Notes: generated by a model from the letters alone, not told the origin. A stretch of 64,000 nt of DNA from Thereva unica (GCA_949987705.1 OX465285.1:92327975-92391974); one strand, 5' to 3'. Shown: positions 1 to 12,925, counted from the first letter of the stretch. Made by a program: numbers and translations.

Positions 1-2798
1 TGTAAATGTTTCAGGCAATGGACATAAACCCATATAAATTAAGTTTAAGAAACAAGTCGAACAATATCGAAAGTAAGTTTTTCTTGTAGAAAGTTCAAAT
101 TCACATGAAGAGATACAAAGGGCTTCTGTAACTTGTTTGGTATATTAAAGTGTATTTTTATAGCTTCATTGCTGAAACTAGTGATTGTTTATGATCAATT
201 ATATAAATATTAGGCTTGGCATAGCGTGTTCTTTGATATCAAAATACTGATTGATTAATACACTTAATAATAAACGCTTAATAATAAACGCTGAGTGATT
301 TTTAAATTAAAGCTGATTGTTGTTCTATAATTCATTCAATAATCGTTGAAAATTCCCATGAAATGATCCCACTAAACACACCCAGGAATTCCGTTTTGTT
401 GTTATCAACGAAAACATTTTCCTGTTATCTCCAGTTTCTATATCTTGAATATTTCCACTTGTGGTTAACGAAAAACGCTCTATCAATAATAAATTGATAA
501 ATAGCAAGAATACTAATGATATCAACAAAATAAAGGAAGGACAAAAAGCGAAAAAAAAAACACGAAGAAATAAGAAAATTTCCGTTGATATCCCATCGGT
601 TGTTTTCGAAATGTCTCCCATCACTCCAATTTTTGAGAGTACCACTTCTCCACTCCTTCTTGGTTATTCGTTGAAAAATAAAGGACGCTTTCAACAGAAT
701 CATCCTCGGAGGTATATTTTCCAAGATCTAAATTCTTTTTTTTTTTTTTTTGGCTGATGTCTTTCTCAACAACGGAATGGAGCGTGGCCGAGCTCATGAA
801 TAATTCAATACACACGAGTTCCAATTTTAATTTTTTAAGAAATATTTTCCCTATTGTGCCCGGAGAAGCTGGTGTATTCGGCAGTGTCCTTGCCCGCACA
901 ATTCCTGCTCTCTGATTTCGTTCCATTCGGTTTCCGTTTCACCATTGTGCGGTGGCTCTGTTAATTTGATCGTTTTCAAGTTTTTTGGAAGTTTTTACGA
1001 TTTCCCCATTGTACCAGGATGAAAAGTTCACCACGAATACCGAATCCGCTAACATTTACATAATTGATTTGCCAACACAATTGCCCGCCCGCCCCGTCCG
1101 CTCTGCCCATGCTATTATAAAAAGCAGCTGTAAAAGTAAAATTGTAACTTAGCCCCAGCCAATGAACAGCTCAACATTGTCCTGGTCCATTTAGGAGCGA
1201 AGGACTCGGGTGGATGAGTTTTTTTTCTGTTCAGGGGGGATCGTGGCGACATGGAATCCTGGCAGTGTACAAGAAAGAGTTCTTCACCAATAAAGAAAAT
1301 AAGGAAAAATTCCACACCAAAAAAAAAAAAAAATAGCAAAGAATAAAGAATATTGAAAATATTCATCTACGCCATGCCGCAGCCGAGAGAGATTTCAATA
1401 CCACCCATCGGGCTTATTTGCATTTATATTAAGTTATGAAGAAGTACGGAAATCCCGGCCAACCCACCGCCATTGGAAAGTTGTCTCAGGAAATTTCATA
1501 TCGGCTGAAAATTATTTGTGACTCCCCAGGCATATTTGCATGTGGGGTGTACCGACGGGGGGACCTACTGCTGGTGGTGGTGGTAGGAGCACGTCGACAA
1601 TTCCCCTTCGGGGGTGGACGGCCAGAAAGTCCTTGATACGCTTTTAGCAACTTTTACACTAAGATGTTTTCCGAAAAACAGTGATTCGTTAATGAAAATT
1701 TCGACAGGAACGTAACCCTTTTACATTTTATAAATATTTTGACGGGCGAGTTGCCGTTACAGGGCCAGGTATTTTCAACCCTTGTTCTATTTTTATCAAC
1801 AAACAACAACACAAACAGGATATAATGGTGACAATAATCCTTAAATGCCATTAATTTTCGGTGATGTTTTTGTACAAAATGAAAACAATGGAAGAGAGAC
1901 AATATTTGGTTTTGATTAATTTCCATCTTGAATTTTTTTTAAATTAAATCAAACAAAACCTCGATGGAAAGGTGGAAAAGTAATTGATAGACGACAGGTA
2001 CTGAAAATGATGAGGAATTTTTGTGTTTTACATAATATGAGTGAACTTTGAGACAGGGGGTCAATCCGGACGGCGGACGGAAGATGGTGAATCATTTTTA
2101 GTGTCGCCCCTTTATCTTCTGCTCTAGCCAATCCCAGATCTTTCTTTTTTATTTGTAGTGATGTATTCAAACAAGGGAGTAGCATGGAGAGGGTCCTTCG
2201 GCCAGCGTTACACTCTGGGCTGATAACTTACTGATAATCCAGCGATAACCAAGCCTCTGTAAGTGTTCTAGGCCCGGTGATTATACGCTTCAAGTGCTGC
2301 CGATCTCAGATAGATAGGCTGTTTAGAAGGTCGTTTGGGGTCACGGACAGAGGTGGACTCGACTACGCAAAAAGGAACCAGCCTCAGGGACTCGAAGATT
2401 AAGATGGGTGGGAGCCCAATAGGCGACGGAAAAACTTTAGTTGAAGTATTGAGATATCTCCAAAATCGCAATCATCACGGTGACATTGGTCCGTAGAGGC
2501 TATGATGCCAAGCTGGGTATGTTACACAACGTCTACTACACTCATACACAACGTCTACTACACTCATTCATTTTCTCTATAAATTCCCGGGTTCAGCTTA
2601 AGGCGAGCAGCGGACAGTAAGCATCTAATCTCTGGACGACTAAAAAGGCACCTCCAAATGAAGAGTTAGAGGTTCCGATAAGCTTCAAAGAGTTCATAGG
2701 ATGACTTTAAACACGCACAATAGCTAGCCAATCAACAATGAAACATTCATTAGTCATTGCTCTTTCATAAATAGATTATTTTGTAACATAATTGCGTG
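1..2798. other. No recognised feature
   Basis: AT-rich DNA with T and A runs. Short frames are open on both strands, but none shows a domain or splice pattern I can support. The block at 2210-2480 is less AT-rich and may be an unrecognised repeat. Confidence 0.6.
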
Positions 2799-2870
2799 AG
2801 TAGGTATTGCGACGGTTGAGCCTGGGAACTAGGTCATTGGGGCGTGACACCTTGTAATAGAGATCAAGGC
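2799..2870 (+). repeat. AGTAGGTATTGGG-family copy
   Basis: Reads agtaggtattgcgacggttg, then cctgggaactaggtca and ggggcgtgac. The latter also occurs in the copy at 48.2 kb. The far end is not seen. Confidence 0.75.
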
Positions 2871-4879
2871 AATCGATCACCATGTTTTAGTTAAGCATTG
2901 TTGAAAGAGTTAAATTCAATTCAATTCCATTTTGTATCAGTCTAAAATGTTTATGCTTTTTATGCCTCTAGATTTTAGGAACCAATCCTTAAGTGCACGA
3001 ACTGTGGAATAAAACGACACTCCAAAGTGCTAATCGGACATCTTATCGTACTGAGGCATACCTAGCCTAACATAAGACCTCCACACCTAATGTAACCTAA
3101 GGGCTAGAAGGGCTTTATCTAAGGAAAACGGTGAGGCAGCAAGGTAGAGAGCATATTTTGGCGATCAATTAGAAGATAGCTTTCTTGTCAGCATGACCAC
3201 GAAGACAATCTACTATGAGTCTAAAGGATTTTAGCATATTTTAGCCAGCTAGTCTCTACGTCTTTCTAGTTCTTGAGTTTGTAATACGAAGTTAAGTCTT
3301 CCACTTCCCCATTTACTGTTTTCCCAGTTGTCCTTCTTCCCAATTACCCTTGTCCACTCCTATTCCTTGTTTCTTGTCGTTTTGATTTCTGGCAAAGGTT
3401 ATCTAGTTTGATTTATAGAGAAGTGAACCTACGTTCACTGTACCCGACCCTTCTCTCAATATCTTCTTTCGGGTCTTCTTACTGCCAGCGAAGGCTTCCT
3501 TTAGTACCTTCCTTTTACTATACCACTAGGGCGTGAATTTTCACCCCTATCTCTGGGATGGTAGTATGGCGCCTTAACCCCAAAAACTACTGGGTCGACA
3601 AAATAAAATTCTCACATTTCAAGAAGCTTCGTGTGTCCTTTATTATTAAATGAGACCGGAATGCTAAATTTTTGTGCACTCATCTTTCAATACGAGCTTA
3701 TAAAATAAAAAAATGCTCTTCTATAACACTAAAATTCCTCTCATTGATATAAATCAATTCTAGTTCATGCCATTGATAGTAAACTTTTATCTTCTTTCTA
3801 TTTTTATTTTATGATACCATTAAGGAGCCGGGCAATTTGCACTAAACGCTGGCAATTTTTCGAAAGTAACAAAAAATCTTTCCTTCACCCCAACACCCAC
3901 CCAACCCACAAATAAATCCATCTCATCCTTCTCCTTGCCCATAATGATTAAATACAAACACATCTGGTATTTTGTCTTAATAAAATGAAACTGGAAAGCA
4001 ATTCCTTTTAAGGAAAAATTTCCACCGAACCTCAACGGAATTGCTTCATTTACGATAACCATGCCCATAACGAACCGTCGAGTCCTTATGTAATCAATGG
4101 GACTTCAACTCTCTCCAATATATCATCCATTATAAAAATTATCGACAGCTAAACCATCTTAACTCAAAATCCGAGGCCCTGTGGTCCTTTGGAGATAAAA
4201 AAATTGTTTTTTTTTTTAACATAAAACTTTTTTCGAAAAAAAAAAAATATCCAAAAAAGGAGAGAAAAGTCCTTTAAGTATTTTTAACGCAACCTTCAGG
4301 TTGATGGGCGGGAAATTTAAGGTGGAAACGGAAGGGGAAAAGTTGCGAATATTGGTGTATTCCTTTCGAAAACCATAATCTAATGGTCATTAAGTTTAAT
4401 GAGCCGTTATTAGTGGCATTTCCCCGAAAGGATTTATTATCGCATTATGCGGTCACAATGGAACTGATGTTTTTCCACCCCCTCCTCTTTTCCTCGTTCT
4501 TCTATTTTTTTTTGTTGTGTTGATATCGTAATTTGTTGTCTAGAGGGAGAGAGCCGAAGAGAGATCCTTGCAGAGAATCCCCATCGAGAGATGGTTCGGC
4601 TTAATAAATTTCTTCTCCTTGAGAAAATCTTCGCGCATAATGACTTGGAAATATTTGCAGATCATTGCTAATTGCGATTAATAAAGATTATCCAGGATAT
4701 AGCATTTTTTTAGATGCTTTTGTTTGTACTAAAGTAAATATATTTCCTTTTAAAGAAAGTCGACGTTCTTGTGTGCAACAATTAAAATTGTGTGAAAACT
4801 TTTACAATTGACAAATAGTTGAAATTTCATTCGATATTGGAAGTGATGCATTTGGTCTCAATTCTATGATTATTCAGTG
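2871..4879. other. No recognised feature
   Basis: Pyrimidine-rich stretches near 3240-3600 and A/T runs near 4200-4260. No coding signal. Confidence 0.6.
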
Positions 4880-4925
4880 AGTAGGTATTGGGGCAGTTAG
4901 GAATGGGAGCTACGTAACCGCCAGT
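4880..4925 (+). repeat. AGTAGGTATTGGG-family copy
   Basis: Reads agtaggtattggggcagtta, then atgggagcta. A short copy of the left end. Confidence 0.7.
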
Positions 4926-5117
4926 CTACCAGATGTAAAAAGATAATATAGCCATTAAATTCAGACCGTCCACTAAGCCAAGAGAAAAATCGATGCACAT
5001 TTGATTGATAATACAGTATTCTATTTTGGAAGAATTCAACTCAATGCGTACAATGCCTCTGTTAATTAAAGTGTTAAGCACGTGTTTGATTTGCATAATT
5101 GAATTTATAATAGTAAC

Positions 5118-5306
5118 TCAGTGTACTGACATCAGCGAACCTGACAAGTGTGGTTTAGCGGATTTATAAAATAACGTTCGATTAGAAAAAAAGGCTGATA
5201 AAATAGACCCCTGTGGGACACCAAAAGATATTCTTCGGATGGATAAGCTACGAGCGGTCAGGATGGAAAGTTTCAATCCGGTTCTGGAGTACTGTGTCAA
5301 TACCAA
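5118..5306 (-). pseudogene. Possible jockey-like RT scrap (B motif)
   Basis: The minus strand encodes RRISFGVPQGSILSAFFSNR, which contains the VPQGS(I/V)L motif found before YADD in jockey and CR1-type reverse transcriptases. No YADD or other RT motif is readable next to it. I give it modest weight. Confidence 0.4.
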
Positions 5307-5309
5307 TAA

Positions 5310-6441
5310 CTTACAGTTAAGTTAGCACTGCAGGATGCCGCCATACTCTGCTACCATAAGCCTAGGAAAAGTCAGACCAGATTCACGAAATTAATGTTAT
5401 TTTCGTTGAGATGCTCTATTATATAAAGAAGTTGATATTTTCGGTTTAAAGTTGGCTGGTAGGTACAGAGTTAGTTGGATTCACCTTTCTTCGATATGAG
5501 CTGAACATGAGTTATTCGAGAAAAAAGGTTGCGCAGGTATTTAGCGTTCTTACATGGCTTCACTTTTATTCCTAACCATTATTCTCCTACTCGTTCGTCA
5601 AATCAGCGTTCTGTATTTAAAAATCTCATATGGTTGTTCTTATTCGTTCATTCCTTTCCGAATAGTGTTTGATGGTCGATATTGCACTCTAGGATATAAT
5701 AGAAAGGTCGACAGGGAGATACAAAATAAGCTGTTTTGGACTGGAGGCTTATCATAACTTTATATGCCATTAAGCAAAGGCCAATAAATTCAAGCCAATT
5801 TAGGATCACTCTTCAGTGCTTAGGGTCACAGCGAGAAAAAGAAGAACCGAAATTGGCCGGACTAGGATGATGCAGTGTAGGACAATATGAAGAAGCCACT
5901 CTATGCAAAGAGGAGAGATATCACCAAGCACTTCCTCTCAATAGCAAGATCCAGATGGAGGGGTTTAAAGTTATAGGTTAAGACTAAAGGGACTTGGCCT
6001 GACAACAGCAAATATAGATATCTCGAACTGAAGATGATGCCGCGGAAAGGCATCGCCAGAACCGCAACGATCTTAAAAGGACATCCCATAGCAATCAAAA
6101 GTTTGTCCATGCATATGCCAGTATATCTTATGTAAAAGTTTTTTACGCGTACGATTACAAAACGGTTACCTTTCAGCACCAAATGTAGCCGCATCCTCGG
6201 ATTTTGGTTTTTCCTCTTGTATGTTCCTGCCGCAGAGTTGGTTGGTTCGAATCCCATGGAGGGGTTCGCCTTGCAACCACTCTCGTCAAGTTATTTATTC
6301 TTCATATGCCAGTGTCAACAGCTTTTAGTTTGAAAACTCATCTCAGACCTCCTGGATTCGATTTGATTTGAAATTCAGGACAATTTTGTGACAGCCAAAA
6401 TTTTTGCATACACCCTAATACTGGGGATATCTTTATAAATT
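5310..6441. other. No recognised feature
   Basis: Moderately AT-rich. The longest frame (minus strand, 5901-6257) shows no known motif and is judged chance. Confidence 0.5.
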
Positions 6442-6927
6442 GGGCCTCGGTAGTCTAAGGAGTAAGGCGCCTGGCTACAATCACAGAGGTCCCGGGTTCG
6501 AATCCCGCCAGTGCCCTGGCCCTGCGCCTTTTCTACTTTCCTTCTTTCCTATATAACTTTCCTTCTTTCCTCTTCACTCTTTACATTCCTGATTCCTTCT
6601 GTCATAGCCTTTCCTAGACCTTCCCCGCTTAATCCCCGCATTTAATCAGTTGGTTGATGAGATTCAACTCGTTTCAGGAGGCCTGGAGTGTTATGCGGAG
6701 TGTTATGAGTTGTTACTCAAGTCAGAGTAGGTGGTTGGGAGTATGTGGAATATAATAACGCGGGTCGGTTATGTGAGTTCCTTCCTTTAACTCTCTCTCC
6801 CTTTTCACTATTTTCCGACTAGAGCTGCCGTTCGACATTGCACTCTATATGAAAAAAAAAAAAAAATTGATTGTCGACAGTACAAAGGACCTTTCCTGAG
6901 CCTCTATTCTTTCACATAGAAAAAGCT
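6442..6927 (+). mobile_element. tRNA-derived SINE with LINE-like 3' tail
   Basis: The 5' end (6442-6516) looks like a degenerate tRNA. It has an A-box-like tagtctaaggag, a perfect B box ggttcgaatcc, and acceptor-like ends gggc and gccc. This suits an internal RNA polymerase III promoter. A pyrimidine-rich body follows. Near the end gacattgcac occurs, then an A run at 6852-6866, then agtacaaagg, tcctgagc and ttcacatagaaaaa. These motifs occur in the same order in the 3' UTR of the CR1-like LINE at 11.1 kb and 39.6 kb. The tail is therefore probably what let the SINE borrow LINE reverse transcriptase. No clean TSD was found. Confidence 0.65.
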
Positions 6928-7021
6928 ATATTCATCCCAGTGTCGAATGTAGGTACACCCAGATGCAGATCAATGACTGCTCTTTACATTACTTTGCCAC
7001 TTACTTTGTAATATTGCATTC

Positions 7022-7075
7022 AGTAGGTATTCGGGCGATTGGATGGGAGCTAGGTCACAGGAATAAAGGTCACCA
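7022..7075 (+). repeat. AGTAGGTATTGGG-family copy
   Basis: Reads agtaggtattcgggcgattg, then gatgggagctaggtcac. It lies inside a chance open frame, which argues that the frame is not a gene. Confidence 0.7.
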
Positions 7076-8879
7076 CTATGTTGAAAAACAAATTAATTCA
7101 GGATATAAGAATTTGGCATTCATCTACAAATTTTATGCTTTTCCTGTTTGTATTAAGATTTCTTCATGCAGAATATATTTTAGTTCTACGACCAGAAAAT
7201 ATTTTGTAAATAGAGCAATTTTTGTCCAGTTGAATGCAGCTATTCCTTTTTTTGAAGCAAAAAACAGATGTCGACCAAGATTTTCAGATTATTACTACAG
7301 TACAAGAGAAAATAAAAGTGTTTTTCACAGTAACCATTGTAAACGGCAAAAGAAAACGTTCTTTCTGTTTCAAATGGACAATGTACATCTAACCCCAAAC
7401 TAAATAGCCACAATAACAACATACTGCACACAAAATGATCAGCAACACATCGTGTATATTACATTGAAAGGATCGTTTAAGTTCTTTCACTTTAACAGAA
7501 TATTCAGCTAACAATGTGCGCAATGACTTCCATCTTCCCAAGAGCAAATCAATAGAATCCTAACAAAAGAGTATTCTACAAAAAAACTTCCAAAATAATA
7601 TTTTCATTTTTAAGAAAGGTTTCCTCCTAGTTTCCTAGATAAGCATACAATGCACCTATACAGTATTCCCATTGTATCTAGTCAATATGAACGAAAATAA
7701 TAGTCAACATCTGGCAAGAATGTTTCTCATACTTATATATATAAAAAAAATCAAATATCCTGCATCGTCCTCTGCATTCTGTGTATTCTCCCCAAAATCC
7801 TCTTAAAACTTAAAAAACATTAACGGAAAGTTTTTACTCTCATGCACACAGAACACACACAGCATATGAAGAAATCCCCACGGTTGCTTCTTCTCGAGTT
7901 TTAATTCCGTTATGAAAAGTGGCTAGAAAATTATAAAAGTTATGCAACAAGGTTTCATATATAATATCCTTTTTCCTTTTTTTTGAGGTTGTTTTTGTTG
8001 TTGTTGTAATGTGTGGGGAATATACCTTCTTACTAACCCAAACAAGTTTCAACAAAAATTTACCAAAAAAAATGTATATGTATGTATAAAGACATCCATG
8101 AATGCAGTGAATCTAAAATTCTCGCTCAGAAATGACGGAAAGTTTATTATGTAACAAGGATAAAGATGTGGAAGCACTTATTCCTTTTTGTTAGGGACAA
8201 TGCCGTCCCACAAGGTTTGCACTTAGAAATCCTTCTGTGTGGTATATATATTAATATAATAATACACATAGAGGAAAAGCAATTTACTTTTTAGGTAAGT
8301 AATCCTTAAAGGACTCTCTGATTAATGAACGGTAGAGAGAGAGAGTATGTTGGTCCTTGGCCGAGGAGTCATAATATAGCCGCAAAGGAGACTTATACAT
8401 GAATATTCTTGTATGAATATGATAATAAAAATACTCAAAGGACCTTCTTACTTGTTCGAGGATAAAATGATTTTTAACAATACTTAGAAAAGATTTTGTT
8501 CTATGGCATATAACATATGTAATTTTCGTACATAATATTAATGTTGGAACGGTTGAGATTATCATAGACTGTTTTCAAGATCTTAAGCAGACAATATGAA
8601 TATCCTAAAAGAATTGTTTTAGTTTTTCTTTAGAATATCATCAATGTTCCGAGATCATTATAGTCCAAAGTTATTCAAGGTTTTCTAAAGTAAATAGGAG
8701 ATACTCCATTTAAATCGAGGCTGCTGGGAGGTGTAACGTCTAGGGTATAAAACCTGTAATTTTGCGGCTCTTGCTCGGGTTCTGTGTATAGCCCCCACGG
8801 AGGCATTACCTGAAGCGTGACACTGAAGCTACGAGAAACGGCTTCCTGGAGGAAGAGGACCTATCGAAAAATGTGTATA
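7076..8879. other. No recognised feature
   Basis: AT-rich, with a short GA run near 8338. I see no gene, RNA or repeat. Confidence 0.6.
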
Positions 8880-8945
8880 AGTAGGTATTGGGTCAGTTGG
8901 GGCTGAGAAAATATCAGGGGACGATGAGAAATGGTCAATAGCTAG
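8880..8945 (+). repeat. AGTAGGTATTGGG-family copy
   Basis: Reads agtaggtattgggtcagttg, then gggctgag. Located 0.2 kb before the RTE relic at 9.08 kb. Confidence 0.7.
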
Positions 8946-9083
8946 CACCTGGTTTAGCCATAAGAATATACACAAAAGGGATCCGGGATCATCAGATGGC
9001 AGGCACCATAACCAGCCCGACCATGTTCTAGTTAACACTAGGCATGGAAATAGCATCCTGGATGTAATTAGAGCGACATAAGG

Positions 9084-9435
9084 ATGAATAATAATAAGGC
9101 GTCAGGTCCAGATGGCATACCCTCATGAATCCTAAAAAGGGGTGGGAAGAAGTTAGGCCAGATTTACAAAACTATAGGGAAGCAGCAAGATGCCAGAAGA
9201 ATGAATTTTAGGTACCAGTCCCAGTCCATTAAAAAGGGTGAATTGATGGGCTGCAAAAAACTTGTTGAACATAGCCAGCGCCACGCCACCCATATGTGCT
9301 CGGACACGATGTAAGAGCTTCAGAAGGTAGAATGATAGCCAGGATTTTTAAGACCCTCAGGGAGGAGTAGAACGACCAAGAAATAGATGGGTAGTACTGT
9401 GAGGACTCTAGCACCATTTAAGAAGAAGAAGATAA
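9084..9435 (+). pseudogene. RTE-like LINE relic (RT fingers plus C-terminal scrap)
   Basis: The start reads MNNNKASGPDGIPS, a stop, then ILKRGGKKL, the fingers motif K(A/P)(S/P)GPDGIP of RTE and related RTs. Near 9372 another frame reads RPRNRWVVL, resembling the GRPRKRW block at the C-terminus of the same family. Most of the RT between them is lost. It sits just after an AGTAGG repeat copy. Confidence 0.55.
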
Positions 9436-9506
9436 GTGGTCCATAACGTTTAAAACTTGGTCAACAACACATGACAAAGGTGTCTAGACTCTGTCCTAAA
9501 ATCCTC

Positions 9507-9680
9507 TTCTCTGAATCAAAATGGTTTCACTACGAAAATCGATTCGAATTGAAGTCAATATTTCAATAACGAAAGCTAAAATTTTACAACAGAATTATAA
9601 GTAGGTATTGGGTCACTTTGGCAGGGAAAATATGTCATGACTTTGTAAAATATGTTAAACTCATAAATTATGAAAGTTAA
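9507..9680 (+). repeat. AGTAGGTATTGGG-family copy with upstream shared block
   Basis: The phrase agtaggtattgggtcacttt is at 9600, followed by tatgtcatgactttgtaaaa and tatgttaaactcat, which is shared with 12.65 kb. A block before it, gtttcactacgaaaatcgat with aattgaagtcaa, recurs near 12.87 kb. Confidence 0.7.
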
Positions 9681-10919
9681 AATGAAATGGACACACCTGG
9701 AAAGTTGTAATTGTAATTATTCAGCAATGGATTGTTTCGATAGCTCCGAATTAATTCATATCGAAATCCCCCTTTTGCTTGAAGATTTATGGGTTTAAAG
9801 CACTAGAAGAAAAATCAAAGTTTCGCCTAAATTATTTAGAATCATTCATTGTGTTTATCGTAAGCACTCTATTTTTTGAATAGGAACACGCAGATCTTCC
9901 TTGTATCTCAACAAACTGAGCAATTCTATCACAATTGAAGTCGCATCTTTTCCATCCCTTAAAAAAACCATTCATACCCCCCCCACCCATATATAAATCC
10001 ATACAAAATGAAAGAAAGTATCTACAATGTCCACTCTTCTACGGATGTTTATTGCATTTATTCACTAACACAAAAAAAATTCAATTTAACTGCACAATAC
10101 AAAATTTAACCATAAAATACAATATTATTGCCTTCCCGAGAGAATCCTGTGTCTACTTAAACTGCTTATCGTCTGGTCCTCGAACTCTATAAAAGAGGTA
10201 ATCCCTTTTACCCACTTCTTCTGGGGTATGGTATCTGTGCATATTATAAATCTACACACCATACCACCCTATCGCACAAAAATGGAGGCGACACAATATC
10301 CATTTACGGAGGAAAGAAGGAAGATTCATGCAAATTTTAAACTCAAGATAGGAATCCTTAAAGCAGGACTAAATATATTTCAATCATACACAAAAAAAAA
10401 AATTGAAAGAAGAATGTCTATTTTCTCGCTAAGGCTGAAGATATTACTGGCAGGATGAAGATGCACAATACATACACACATGCATGGACAAAAACGAAAG
10501 AATGTATAAAAAAAGGAGCAAGGATCCTCTTGTCCTGTTCATACATATTCATAAATTACTCCTAGTCCGATTATTATAGGAATCCTATTTCATATTTAGC
10601 AAACTTTTTGTGGCTTATCATAAGCTTGTGATCCGAAAGGACGACGACTCCTTCTCCTTTCTTCCTTTTGTGTGTTGTATTATGGAAAGACAAGCGATGG
10701 TGATAGTTCGTTCGACCTGCAATAAAAGCTTGGAGGGTTTTTAAATTTTAAATTTGTAAAAGGGTTGACCTTTCCTTATCCTGGGCCACCCCTATTTCTT
10801 TCTTTTTCTCTCTCGGTGAACAATATTTCTCCTGCCTCCACGGCAATCTTACAACCGCAACACCAGATTAGCCCACTCGTCTCATTCCCTTCACCTGCAA
10901 CTCCCCCTTTCACGCACTC

Positions 10920-11208
10920 AACAAGATATGAATTCGTTTGTTAATAGAACAACTCGACTGTGGAATAGTCTCTCGCAGTCAGTATTTCCGAGCTCCTACA
11001 ACATCCAAGAGTTCAAACGCAGGGTTCATCACCACCTTCTTCAATACCCCCCCGTTCCTTTTAACCCTTAACCTATACCCCCCTCCCCTCCCCGTACTAA
11101 GCTTACTGCTAGACATTGCACCATGACGTGACAAATGACATGACGGACTGGTAGTACAAAGGGTGACTCCTGAGCTTAGCACTGTCACATAAAAAAAAAA
11201 AAAAAAAA
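10920..11208 (+). pseudogene. CR1-like LINE relic: extreme C-terminus, 3' UTR and poly(A)
   Basis: One frame encodes NRTTRLWNSLSQSVFPSS followed by YNIQEFKRRVHHHLL, the classic last block of CR1-clade RT proteins. The DNA parallels 39405-39520, sharing acatccaagagttcaaacgc. The 3' UTR has gacattgcacc, tagtacaaagggtgac and cctgagcttagcactgtcac, then about 19 A residues. This is a 5' truncated copy of the family at 38.9-39.7 kb and the less decayed of the two at its 3' end. Confidence 0.85.
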
Positions 11209-11576
11209 ATATTGTCGAAAACATGTTTAGCCACCACTACAGTCCCAAAAAATGGTTCCAGGACATGGCCCTGTTCAAAGAACACAGCCACACGAAACAA
11301 GGATAGATCGGACCAAAGAATTTCAAGGAAATTGATTTGAATCATCGCCCATTGTGGTATTCAGCTTTGTGGTGGCCAAACACGCAATACAACAAAAATC
11401 CAGGACCTTCTCTGGGCCTGATGGCGGAGCGGGGGTGGGTTGGGGTGGTGGTTCGGTTTGTTGGATTTCGAGTAGAAGATGAGCAGCTTCCTTTTTGTCG
11501 AGTGGCGGAATGGGAAAACATTGGATTGAAAGTTTGTTCTATACTCTTTGCCCTTTTTTTTTGCCTTATTTTCTTT

Positions 11577-11611
11577 TATATATATACATATACATATACA
11601 TATATATATAT
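11577..11611 (+). repeat. (TA)n / (CATATA)n microsatellite
   Basis: A run of tatata and tacata units. No role is assigned. Confidence 0.9.
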
Positions 11612-12454
11612 TTATTTTTTCCCCTCTTCCTTGTATTAAATTATTCATTTTGCGTCGTAACTTCTTGTGAAGTTTCTTTTCCTTGCCTCCCTTATTAGAC
11701 GGCAGATTTATTTGATTGGGGCTGATTCGATTGGACACATTTTGAGTAATTTGATTGTAGAAGAAACTTTTTTGATAAGGGTTGCAAATTTTTAAACAAA
11801 TTGGATAAGTACTTGGTAGTTTCCATGTTTACACCTTATTTTTTTTTTTTGTTGGCCCCCCCATTCATTCTAGGAAAATATTTTGACTTTTATTGCTGAT
11901 TTCGTTTTCTATTTTTGATTTCCGTAGTAATTTTTAAATAGATTAATAGCAATTTGCTTTTATTGAATTTATATTACGAATGATTTAATTGAGTTCAACT
12001 TTATTGAATGTAAAGTTAATAAAAGTTTCCAATTAAATTTCGAAATAAATAACTTAAAATCAAATTGAATATTACGGATTAATTCGATTTTATAAATTAG
12101 TTCTCCAAGTTCAATAAATTACTCATAACAAAAACTTATTCACCTGTAATCAGTATTTACAGTGTACTCGAACAATACCGCAACATAGTTATGCAGTTTG
12201 AGCCCGTAATGGTTCTATGGAATATACAAATTAAGTTAAGGAAAATATTCCCACAAGTTTCAGAAACTGTCTTCGAGTGAGTGTGTATATCAAAAACTTT
12301 TAACTTTGATAATATTATTAAACTCCGAGGAAAATATTTTAGTCTTATTTATACAATTATGAAATGCTGATGAAAATATGATATTTAAGATTTTCATAAC
12401 AATATTGAATAGAAAATCTTAAGACGAAGGCTTTTACAGTAAAGCATTCATTCA

Positions 12455-12645
12455 TGTTTCGCTGGCTCTACACAGCAGTGATTAGATCGGTGCTAATATA
12501 CTATTCTACCGTGTTGTGATTCGCTCTTGCAAAAGAATATAATAAATCCCGACTAGAGCAACTCTAAATAGTAGCATTTCTCAGGGTTAGGGGGCCCTAA
12601 AGCCACGAAAAGCGATTTACTGGGAGTAGAAGTATTCGTAGCAAA
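12455..12645 (+). pseudogene. R1/LOA-type RT connector relic
   Basis: One frame gives RWLYTAVIRSVLIYYSTVL, a stop, FALAKEYNKSRLEQL, and after frame damage VAFLRVRG and LLGVEV. This order matches the connector just after RT in R1/LOA elements, compared directly with AYWTYTMMVRPIITYASVVW in the intact LINE. It ends where an AGTAGG repeat copy begins. It is short and full of stops. Confidence 0.55.
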
Positions 12646-12648
12646 ATA

Positions 12649-12925
12649 AGTAGGTATTGGGGCGGTTGAGACTGGGAACTAGTTCATGACTTTTAAAACT
12701 ATGTTAAGCTCATTAATATACCAATCAACGATGATAATATTTTATATGTGTAGCGGCAAGAATGCATTTTTCGCATACCCACGTATGTACTAGTTTTATT
12801 TATGGAGTTACGGCGGCACTAGTGAACGTCGTAAAGGTATCGGTCTTAAATTTTCCTTTCTCTCGGCAATAAAAGTTTCACTTCAAAAATCGAATTAAAT
12901 TGAAGACAACAATGTAACAACGAAA
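12649..12925 (+). repeat. AGTAGGTATTGGG-family copy with downstream shared block
   Basis: Reads agtaggtattggggcggttg, agactgggaactagttcatg, then actatgttaagctcattaat. Near 12871 it has gtttcacttcaaaaatcgaa and attgaagacaac, like 9.52 kb but on the other side of the AGTAGG motif. Confidence 0.7.

Noticed and set aside
6442..6516. Functional tRNA gene
   Set aside because: The B box is perfect, but the acceptor and anticodon stems do not pair well, and a SINE-like body and tail follow.
6963..7403. 146-codon plus-strand open frame
   Set aside because: It runs through a copy of the AGTAGG repeat, has no domain, and its composition follows AT-rich DNA.
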